A stretch of 64,000 bases of DNA from Faeciplasma sp900553675 (lineage in GTDB: Bacteria; Bacillota; Clostridia; Oscillospirales; Ruminococcaceae), in assembly GCA_958428235.1 (NCBI GenBank), contig CAUAFG010000004.1, positions 66,644-130,643 on the forward strand, written 5' to 3'. The notes beneath the pieces were generated by a model. That model saw only the letters and a list, made by a program, of their open reading frames with translations. It was not told the origin of the DNA and did not search any database. Of this stretch, positions 16,561-22,744 are shown piece by piece (the first letter of the stretch is position 1; the number at the start of each line of letters is the position of its first letter). The position numbers and the translations under genes were made by a program.

Positions 16561-18726
16561 GTGACTGAGAAATTCGTCAGAGCGCAGCTTGGAATACTTA
16601 AGCCCATAATCGCGGGAAGCTCGCTTGAATCGGCAAGGAAGTATCAGGACCTTGTCGGGGAGCTTATGGCTCTTTCTAATAAATCGTCGGTGAGCTACAA
16701 CGAGCGCAGCTTTGAGAATTTCACCGCCGAGTGGGTGCTGCCCGAAGGCGACAACAACAGCGGGGTTATACTTTATCTCCACGGCGGGGGCTACACCTGC
16801 GGCGGACTTGACTATACCAAGGGCTTTGGCACAAAGCTTGCATATAAATTTCGGATGAAAGTGCTTTGCTGCGTTTATCGCCTGGCACCCGAAAACCCAT
16901 TTCCCTGCGCCTTAGACGACGCCATAGAAGCCTACAACTACCTTATATCAAGCGGCTTTCCGCCTGAACGCATAATTCTCTGCGGAGAGTCTGCCGGCGG
17001 GGGACTTTGCTACAGCCTTTGCATAAAGCTGAGTCAGCTTGGTCTTAAGCTTCCCGCGGGAATAATTGCCATATCGCCGTGGACGGATTTAACCTCCTCC
17101 GGCAAGTCTTACGAGGACAACGCCGAGGTTGACCCATCTATGACGAAAGAGCGGTTGCAGTTCTTTGCCGACTGCTACACCGACAGCCGCACCGACAAGC
17201 AGAATCCGCTTGTCTCCCCGCTGTTTTTCGACAACGTTAAGTTTCCGCCGTCGATGATATTTGTCGGCGACAACGAAATAATGCTGGACGATTCCCGCCT
17301 TATGCACGAAAAGCTTATCAAGAGCGGCTCGAAATCAAAGCTGATAATCGCGCCCCGAATGTGGCACGCATACATCCTCTACGATTTAAAAGAGTACAAA
17401 AGCCACTACAACGACATGGGCAGGTTCATACAAAGCGTTATTCCCACCACGTCGCCAAGATGGGCGCGGCTTGACAACGCCGCAAAAATCTTTCCCGCCT
17501 CACGTCGCAGAGGGTGGTACAATATGTTCAGGCTTTCGGCGACCCTTGCCGAGCCTGTTGACAAGGACGTTTTGCAGCTTGCTTTAAACGTCACCATACG
17601 GCGGTTTCCGATGATTGCGGCAACGCTTAAAACAGGCGTGTTCTGGTACTATCTGCAGGAGGTCGCTTCTCCTCCGCAGGTGATGGAGGACGGCTATCAG
17701 CCCCTTATGCGCAGACCGTTCGACGACGTGCGCAAGTGTGCGATAAGGGTGCTGTACTACAAAAACCGCATAGCAGTGGAGTTCTTCCACGCCGTAACCG
17801 ACGGCACAGGCGGCTTGATTTTCTTAAAGACCCTTGTTGCCGAGTATATCCAGCAGAAATACGGCGTTGCCGTAGCCAACGAAAAGGGAGTGCTTGACAG
17901 GCTTGCCTACCCCGACCCAGGCGAGCTTGAAGACAGCTTTCAGAAGAACATTGGTGAGGTATCTGCTCCGCGAAAAGACGGCGAGTCTTACCACCTTTTG
18001 GGAGTTCCCGAAAAGGACGGCTTTCTGCACCTTACGTTGGGCGTGCTCGAGCTTGACAAGGCGCACGCAATGGCAAAGTCTTACGGCGTAACGCTTACCG
18101 GCTTTTTGGGTGCGGTAATGCTGAAATCGATTGTGGATATCCAGCACAGGAAAATCCCGAAAATAAAAAACCGCAAGCCTGTTAAGGTGCAGATACCTGT
18201 AAATCTTAGAAGGCTCTTTGGCGGGCACACCATGCGAAACTTTGTAATGGTGGTAAACATCGGCGTTGACCCGCGGATGGGGGACTATGATTTTGCCGAG
18301 ATCGCGGGGTTGGTCAGCCATCAGCTGGCTTTGGGAGTTACCAAAAAGAACATGCAGGCGATATTCACGCCGAATGTAAAGTCGGAAAACGTGCTTGCAA
18401 TACGCATGGTGCCGCTGTTCCTCAAAAACATCATCATGAAGGCGGTGTTCGACTCGGTGGGAGAGGCTGCCGCCGCGCTTTCGATATCCAATTTAGGGCT
18501 GGTTGACATCCCCGAGGAGATGAAGCCGTATCTGAGGTGCTTCGACTTTATTATAGGACCGCAGGCGCAGGCACCTTACAACTGCGGGGTTTGCTCATAC
18601 GGCAACGAGCTGCGAATCAACATCATCCGCCGCTCGGTCGAGCCTGAGCTGGAGCATGAGTTCTTTACGAATCTTGTAAAGCTGGGACTTAAGGTTACTA
18701 TAGAGAGCAATCAGAGAACGGAATGA
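16561..18726 (+). CDS. Fusion of an HSL-type esterase and a condensation/acyltransferase-like domain
   Basis: A 721-residue two-domain protein. Residues 1-300 are an alpha/beta hydrolase of the hormone-sensitive-lipase type: oxyanion HGGGYT near 74, nucleophile Ser in GESAGGG near 142, then VGDNEIML and a catalytic-type His in MWHAY. Residues from about 305 resemble alcohol acyltransferase/condensation domains (CAT-like fold) with HAVTDG at H410, matching the HxxxDG active site, and a later NIGVDPRMGDY region. The GTG at 16561 is chosen because AAGGAG is 8 bases upstream. The in-frame GTG at 16552 overlaps that site. The next gene encodes a zinc-ribbon membrane protein often found beside such acyltransferases, suggesting a common lipid or acyl-ester pathway. 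The substrate is unknown. Confidence 0.75.
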   Translation: MTEKFVRAQLGILKPIIAGSSLESARKYQDLVGELMALSNKSSVSYNERSFENFTAEWVLPEGDNNSGVILYLHGGGYTCGGLDYTKGFGTKLAYKFRMKVLCCVYRLAPENPFPCALDDAIEAYNYLISSGFPPERIILCGESAGGGLCYSLCIKLSQLGLKLPAGIIAISPWTDLTSSGKSYEDNAEVDPSMTKERLQFFADCYTDSRTDKQNPLVSPLFFDNVKFPPSMIFVGDNEIMLDDSRLMHEKLIKSGSKSKLIIAPRMWHAYILYDLKEYKSHYNDMGRFIQSVIPTTSPRWARLDNAAKIFPASRRRGWYNMFRLSATLAEPVDKDVLQLALNVTIRRFPMIAATLKTGVFWYYLQEVASPPQVMEDGYQPLMRRPFDDVRKCAIRVLYYKNRIAVEFFHAVTDGTGGLIFLKTLVAEYIQQKYGVAVANEKGVLDRLAYPDPGELEDSFQKNIGEVSAPRKDGESYHLLGVPEKDGFLHLTLGVLELDKAHAMAKSYGVTLTGFLGAVMLKSIVDIQHRKIPKIKNRKPVKVQIPVNLRRLFGGHTMRNFVMVVNIGVDPRMGDYDFAEIAGLVSHQLALGVTKKNMQAIFTPNVKSENVLAIRMVPLFLKNIIMKAVFDSVGEAAAALSISNLGLVDIPEEMKPYLRCFDFIIGPQAQAPYNCGVCSYGNELRINIIRRSVEPELEHEFFTNLVKLGLKVTIESNQRTE

Positions 18727-18732
18727 TTATAA

Positions 18733-18870
18733 GTGATGCACTCGCTTTGCTCGTAGTGATGAAGTGATATCGCTTCGCTTGCGCTCGCTGTGATGTACGC
18801 CTGAGGCGTGTTGCGGAGTCGCTTCGCGACGGATTTTAGGGATTGCTCGCTTCGCGAGCGGTAATGAACC
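18733..18870. repeat. Cluster of short palindromes between genes
   Basis: A run of small hairpins separated by GTGATG-type linkers, for example GCACTCGCTTTGCTCG, GTCGCTTCGCGAC and GCTCGCTTCGCGAGC. A similar run lies at 20513-20660, and single units occur in the polypurine repeat family. No gene is seen. Confidence 0.6.
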
Positions 18871-18898
18871 GAGCGTATGAAGGGAAAGGAAGGTAATT

Positions 18899-19591
18899 AT
18901 GTATTGTGTTAACTGCGGAGTTGAGCTGCGCGACAGTGAAAAGTGCTGTCCGCTGTGCTCCACCCCTGTATTTCATCCTGACATAAAGCAGGGGGAGGGC
19001 GAAAAGCCGTATCCCGAATTTTACGCTGCCGACAAAAAGCAGGTCAGACGGATAGTAATGCTTGTGGTAACGGTTTTGTGCGGCTTAGGAGCTTTTCTTC
19101 CGCTGATAATAGATTTGCGCCTTGGCGGCGGAGTGTCGTGGTCGGGCTATGTGCTTGGGGGAATCGCGCTTGTGTATATCGCGATGATACTGCCGTTTTG
19201 GTTCAAGCGCCCGAATCCCGTAATATTTGTGCCTTGCACCTTTGCGGCGATAGCGCTGTATCTTCTGCTGATATCCCTAACGACTAACGGCGGCTGGTTT
19301 TTAAGCTTCGGCTTTCCTGTAACGGCGATAGCCGGAGTGATAGTAACGGCGGTGGTAGCGCTATGCAAATACGTCCGCGCGGGGTACTTCTTTATCTCCG
19401 GCGGAGCGGTGATAGCCGTGGGCGGGTACACCGTGCTTATCGAGATGTTTTTGTGGATAACCTTTAAGGTGAGGTTTGTGTTCTGGTCGCTTTACCCGCT
19501 GATATGCTGTGTGGCGATTGGCGTGCTGCTGATTGTTATCGGAGCTTGCAAGCCGATGAGAGAAGCGTTGCGGCGGAAGTTTTTCATTTAG
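18899..19591 (+). CDS. Zinc-ribbon membrane protein (DUF6320-like)
   Basis: A 230-residue protein. The N-terminus MYCVNCGVELRDSEKCCPLC is a CxxC…CxxC zinc ribbon. Six hydrophobic segments follow, from about residue 48 to 220, and a short basic tail ends in RRKFFI. The ATG at 18899 follows AAAGGAAGG. It resembles the DUF6320 family found next to acyltransferase-like genes in Clostridia, which agrees with its upstream neighbour. Its last 66 codons are inside a 362-bp tandem duplication, so a promoterless second copy of the C-terminus lies at 19756-19953. Function is not established. Confidence 0.7.
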   Translation: MYCVNCGVELRDSEKCCPLCSTPVFHPDIKQGEGEKPYPEFYAADKKQVRRIVMLVVTVLCGLGAFLPLIIDLRLGGGVSWSGYVLGGIALVYIAMILPFWFKRPNPVIFVPCTFAAIALYLLLISLTTNGGWFLSFGFPVTAIAGVIVTAVVALCKYVRAGYFFISGGAVIAVGGYTVLIEMFLWITFKVRFVFWSLYPLICCVAIGVLLIVIGACKPMREALRRKFFI

Positions 19592-20117
19592 TGCTTCGGA
19601 ATGATTGTGCGGTTTCCGCCGCAGATAAGAGATAAGAGAGAAAAGAGAAAAGATGTGGAATCGCCGTTGGCGACGTATCGCGCGAAGCGCATAGCCGTCG
19701 CTTTGCGACTTGCGGCTAAGCCGCTTTTAAATCCGTCGGCACAAGCCGACTCCTCATCTCCGGCGGAGCGGTGATAGCCGTGGGCGGGTACACCGTGCTT
19801 ATCGAGATGTTTTTGTGGATAACCTTTAAGGTGAGGTTTGTGTTCTGGTCGCTTTACCCGCTGATATGCTGTGTGGCGATTGGCGTGCTGCTGATTGTTA
19901 TCGGAGCTTGCAAGCCGATGAGAGAAGCGTTGCGGCGGAAGTTTTTCATTTAGTGCTTCGGAATGATTGTGCGGTTTCCGCCGCAGATAAGAGATAAGAG
20001 AGAAAAGAGAAAAGATGTGGAATCGCCGTTGGCGACGTATCGCGCGAAGCGCATAGCCGTCGCTTTGCGACTTGCGGCTAAGCCGCTTTTAAATCCGTCG
20101 GCACAAGCCGACTCCTC
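19394..20117. repeat. Perfect 362-bp tandem duplication
   Basis: Unit 1 is 19394-19755 and unit 2 is 19756-20117. By eye they are identical. The unit starts within the zinc-ribbon gene and runs into the polypurine repeat after it. The five bases ATCTC occur at both junctions (19394-ish ATCTC, 19756-19760, 20118-20122), the expected trace of a microhomology-mediated duplication. The second unit carries a 60-codon C-terminal fragment at 19771-19953 that has no start signals. Confidence 0.9.
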
Positions 20118-20155
20118 ATCTCTTCTCTCTTCTCTTTTATCTTTTATCTGCGGCG
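19980..20155. repeat. Polypurine-ended dispersed repeat, complete copy
   Basis: The left end begins GCCGCAGATAAGAGATAAGA and the right end is its inverted counterpart, ending in TTTTATCTGCGGCG. This gives terminal inverted repeats of about 40 bases that are polypurine on one strand. The interior holds small palindromes (TCGCCGTTGGCGA, GCGGCTAAGCCGC, GTCGGCACAAGCCGAC). A left-hand portion of the same element at 19618-19755 belongs to the tandem duplication. Partial copies lie near 22355, 28546, 54934 and 55524. Confidence 0.75.
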
Positions 20156-20170
20156 TTTACGCCGCTTATG

Positions 20171-20199
20171 TTGACTTTGTAGCTATATTATAGTATAAT
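20171..20199 (+). promoter_or_regulatory. Promoter of the Phd/YefM antitoxin gene
   Basis: TTGACT at 20171-20176 and TATAAT at 20194-20199 have a 17-bp spacer. AAGGAGG lies before the ATG at 20234. Confidence 0.7.
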
Positions 20200-20233
20200 A
20201 ATCCCATAAATAAGAACTAAGGAGGAGCTTGTT

Positions 20234-20512
20234 ATGCCTCAGATTATTCCTATACGAGATTTGAAAAAGACTGCGGAGATTTCGCAGATGTGCAAGGATT
20301 CAAACGAGCCTATTTTTATAACCAAAAACGGCTACGGCGACATGGTTATTATGAGCATGGAGCTTTACGAGCAGAAAATGTTTATGCTGGACACCTATTC
20401 AAAGCTCGAAGCCGCCGACGAACAGGTTAAAGCGGGCAAGGTGCTTGACGCTGACAGTGGGCTGGAAAGCCTATTAGAGAAGCACTGCGGCGGAAGTTCT
20501 TTATATAAGTGA
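20234..20512 (+). CDS. Phd/YefM-family antitoxin without a visible toxin partner
   Basis: A 92-residue protein. The N-terminal part (IIPIRDLKKTAEISQMCKDS, then EPIFITKNGYGDMVIMSMELYE) is the Phd/YefM DNA-binding fold. The C-terminal helix (KLEAADEQVKAGKVLDADSG) normally wraps a RelE/YoeB-type toxin. No such toxin gene follows. Instead a field of palindromes begins at the stop codon and the next gene is an unrelated ATPase. The final residues (CGGSSLYK) may have been altered by the repeat. It could be an orphan regulator or the remnant of a toxin-antitoxin pair. Confidence 0.8.
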   Translation: MPQIIPIRDLKKTAEISQMCKDSNEPIFITKNGYGDMVIMSMELYEQKMFMLDTYSKLEAADEQVKAGKVLDADSGLESLLEKHCGGSSLYK

Positions 20513-20660
20513 TGTCGCTTCGCTGGTGATGCACTCGCTTGCGCTCGTAGTGATGCCAGCGTTTCACCTTGCGGTGAAGCGCCTGTGATGCACGCCTTAC
20601 GGCGAGTTGAGGTATCGCTTCGCGATGATTTAGTTGCGGCTTTCGCCGTCTGAGGGATTT
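20513..20660. repeat. Palindrome cluster downstream of the antitoxin
   Basis: Hairpin units again separated by GTGATG: GTCGCTTCGC, CACTCGCTTGCGCTCG, GCGTTTCACCTTGCGGTGAAGCGC, ACGCCTTACGGCG and CGCTTCGCG. It is built like 18733-18870. It occupies the place where a toxin gene would be expected. Bases 20660-20726 hold nothing recognisable. Confidence 0.6.
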
Positions 20661-20726
20661 CCTTGGGCGGCGTTTTCCTTCCAAACACCCCAACACGCCG
20701 CATTGCGTCCAAAAAATCACCCTAAT

Positions 20727-20802
20727 CGAACATTTGTTTCAAACTCCTCTTGACAAACTCCAATTTATAGGGTATTATAGTAATTGTAGAGAACATTTGT
20801 TC
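20727..20802 (+). promoter_or_regulatory. Promoter bracketed by two LexA-type (SOS) boxes
   Basis: The promoter is TTGACA (20750-20755), a 17-bp spacer, and TATTAT (20773-20778). Just upstream is CGAACATTTGTTTC (20727-20740) and just downstream is GAACATTTGTTC (20791-20802). Both fit the Gram-positive LexA/DinR pattern GAAC-N4-GTTC, the second perfectly and the first with one mismatch. Known Firmicute LexA consensus is CGAACATATGTTCG. The arrangement predicts tight repression relieved by DNA damage. Confidence 0.75.
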
Positions 20803-20842
20803 TTGCAGAAATCCTATAAAAATATGTCAAGGAGGAAAATTA

Positions 20843-21949
20843 ATGAAAGATACTATCACAATTGAAAAAGCCCATGCCTTTTTCAGGCAGTTTTTAGTCT
20901 CCGCGGCTGATGTTGAGCCGGCGGAGCATGATTTTTTATTGGGCGATGTGCGCTTTCCGATAGGCGAAATCACAATCATTGCAGGCTCGGGCGGGGTTGG
21001 AAAGGGTCAGCTGGCAGCCGCACATATCGCCATGGCGACAAAGGGCTACAACCTCGACGGCGTATGTGCCGGCGAGCCGGTTAACTGCCTGTTTGTATCC
21101 GCCGAAGACACCGCCGCCGACATCCGCACACGGCTTGACCGCTCGCTGTTTCAGGCGGACTACTCGCGCGCGCTGATTACAGACAAGCTAAGCTCGTATG
21201 AGTACAACATGGACTTAAGCGGTGCTATCGCAAAGGAAAAGGTTGAATCGCTGATTTTAGAAACGCACTCGCGGCTTGTCTACATCGACCCTATTCAAGC
21301 CTTTGTGGGGGAGTCTACCGACCTTTCGCGCCAGAATCAGGTGCGCAAAATTATGCACACCCTTGCCACCGTTGCCGAGGAATACCGCTGCTGCATAGTG
21401 CTTTTAATGCACCTTAACAAGCGGCAGTCGATAGTGTCGGCGGCAGACCTTTTGTGCGGCTCGAGCGATATTGTAAACGCCGCGCGTTCGGTTATGCTTT
21501 TGACGAATGACTTCCGCGACGGCAGCCCCGACCGCAGATTTTTGTTCCACATAAAATCCAACCACGCCCGCCCTGCCAAAACGCTGGAAATAAACATCGG
21601 CTCGGCAGGAAACCGTATAGTCGGCGAAAGCGACCTTACCGAGGAAGACTACGTTGTGGCGGTAAACAGCCGCAGAGCGCAAAAGAGGGCAAAGGCTGAG
21701 GTTAACTACGAACAGTTGTTCTATTCGGGAATTGAGCAGATGATAGCCGAGGGGACGTATCAGTCTACTTTCAGGGAGTTTGTGGAGAGGTTTGCGCAGG
21801 GGTTTCAGGGTAGAGTGAAATGCGTTCTGGATGAAATCGCGCTTAGGGTTGAAGAAAATTTGGGTTATGTGATTCAAATGCGGTCAACAAAGAATTTTCC
21901 ACTCAAAATCGGCACCGAGACAGGCTTTCGCATTTTTAAGTTTAAATGA
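20843..21949 (+). CDS. RecA-like AAA ATPase of the RepA/AAA_25 type, SOS-box promoter
   Basis: A 368-residue ATPase resembling the RepA-type hexameric helicase/AAA_25 group, common in phages and plasmids. Walker A is GSGGVGKGQ (48-56) with Lys54, but the residue after Lys is Gly rather than Ser/Thr. Walker B is RLVYIDPIQAF with Asp149, followed by IVLLMHLNK (186-193), as in RecA-like replicative ATPases. The C-terminal 100 residues are basic and not recognised. An AAGGAGG site precedes the ATG. The gene stands alone, with no primase, integrase or phage gene nearby. The two LexA-type boxes suggest DNA-damage control. A replication or repair role is inferred; a prophage or plasmid relic is the alternative. 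Confidence 0.75.
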   Translation: MKDTITIEKAHAFFRQFLVSAADVEPAEHDFLLGDVRFPIGEITIIAGSGGVGKGQLAAAHIAMATKGYNLDGVCAGEPVNCLFVSAEDTAADIRTRLDRSLFQADYSRALITDKLSSYEYNMDLSGAIAKEKVESLILETHSRLVYIDPIQAFVGESTDLSRQNQVRKIMHTLATVAEEYRCCIVLLMHLNKRQSIVSAADLLCGSSDIVNAARSVMLLTNDFRDGSPDRRFLFHIKSNHARPAKTLEINIGSAGNRIVGESDLTEEDYVVAVNSRRAQKRAKAEVNYEQLFYSGIEQMIAEGTYQSTFREFVERFAQGFQGRVKCVLDEIALRVEENLGYVIQMRSTKNFPLKIGTETGFRIFKFK

Positions 21950-22317
21950 TGAATCGTTCATTACATAAAGTCTATAGCATAAATTTTTATGTATTTTATG
22001 TAATGCACTGGTCAACAGAATAAAATTACTTGGAAATGAAAATAACTCTATGAATGCTTAAACCTATAAAATATGCTGTTCCGATATATTTACTGTTAAG
22101 CTAAACAGAAGTGCAAGGCTTATTTTTTATGCCCTGATTACTCTATTTCAGTGTCCACATCAATTACATAAAATACATATAAATTCACCACAGCACTTTT
22201 ATGTATTTGCTTTTAAAATAGTGTAATCCCCATGTAATTCGATACTCTGCCCAAAATTCCCCTTTGTAACGTTCCCCAAAAAATCGCGATTGGTGCTTGT
22301 AACGTTCCAACCCACAA
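21950..22317. other. AT-rich non-coding region with long-range inverted repeat and AACGTT repeats
   Basis: No gene is seen. TTTTATGTATTTTATGTAAT (about 21985-22004) is matched by an inverted copy at 22162-22183, with further partial agreement in the flanks. More TTACATAAA or TTTATGTA words occur at 21961 and 22198. Two direct repeats TTGTAACGTTCC lie at 22264-22275 and 22297-22308, 33 bp apart. These could be element ends, iterons or a protein-binding array following the ATPase gene. Confidence 0.45.
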
Positions 22318-22351
22318 AAACGCCGCCCGAGACATAATCCCGAACGGCGAA
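22318..22351 (-). terminator. Likely terminator of the small Cys-rich gene
   Basis: On the minus strand CGCCG pairs with CGGCG across a partly paired interior and is followed by TTTTTG. The stem is short, so the call is moderate. Confidence 0.45.
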
Positions 22352-22354
22352 GCC

Positions 22355-22446
22355 GTATCTAAAAATCCGTCGCCGTCAGGCGACACAACATCTCTTCTCT
22401 TTTCTCTCTTCGCTCTTCTCTTTTATCTGCGGCGCAAGCCGCATTA
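22355..22446 (-). repeat. Polypurine-ended repeat, partial copy in inverse orientation
   Basis: Read on the minus strand it starts GCGCCGCAGATAAAAGAGA, continues as purines, then has the palindrome TCGCCTGACGGCGA and GGATTTTTAG followed by a GCGGCTTCGCC-like unit. This is the order seen in the copies at 28546 and 54934. It overlaps the 3' end of the small Cys-rich gene by a few bases. Confidence 0.65.
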
Positions 22447-22659
22447 CCTAACCACTCCTCCCTTAAACCGCTGGTTAATCTCCGCCAATTCTTCCTTTCC
22501 GTCAATATACGGCTGATAAATTTCCAGCATGTCTCCCGCACCATACATCCCGCAGGCGGAGCAGTTCTCGCATTCGTTTGCGTCGCAGGAAAGCCCCTTG
22601 CGCACTATCTCCTCGCGCTCTTCGCGGGTGGTGTCCTTTATAAGAATCCTTTTGGGCAT
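22444..22659 (-). CDS. Small Cys-rich protein, conserved hypothetical
   Basis: A 71-residue protein beginning MPKRILIKDTTREEREEIVR. It has a cysteine cluster (CDANECENCSACG) that could bind a metal, then a tail with DGKEELAEINQRF. Relatives in Clostridia are often mislabelled as a purine-biosynthesis protein, but nothing in the sequence supports that enzyme function. The start at 22659 is chosen from AAGGAGGA 6-8 bases upstream. An upstream in-frame ATG at 22758 lacks a ribosome site. It follows the GH31 gene by 85 bp on the same strand. Confidence 0.7.
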   Translation of the reverse strand: MPKRILIKDTTREEREEIVRKGLSCDANECENCSACGMYGAGDMLEIYQPYIDGKEELAEINQRFKGGVVR

Positions 22660-22744
22660 AGCGTCCTCCTTAAAAAATAATCCTGCACGGATATCGGCAC
22701 TGCCGGTTTCCGCACAGGACTTATTATCTGTCTGCAACTGTAAA

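Noticed and set aside
19756..19953. Second zinc-ribbon/membrane protein gene
   Set aside because: It is the C-terminal part of the 18899-19591 gene repeated by the 362-bp tandem duplication, with no start signals of its own.
22444..22659. Purine-biosynthesis PurH function for the small Cys-rich protein
   Set aside because: It is far too short for PurH and shows none of its motifs; the name is a known mislabel for this family.
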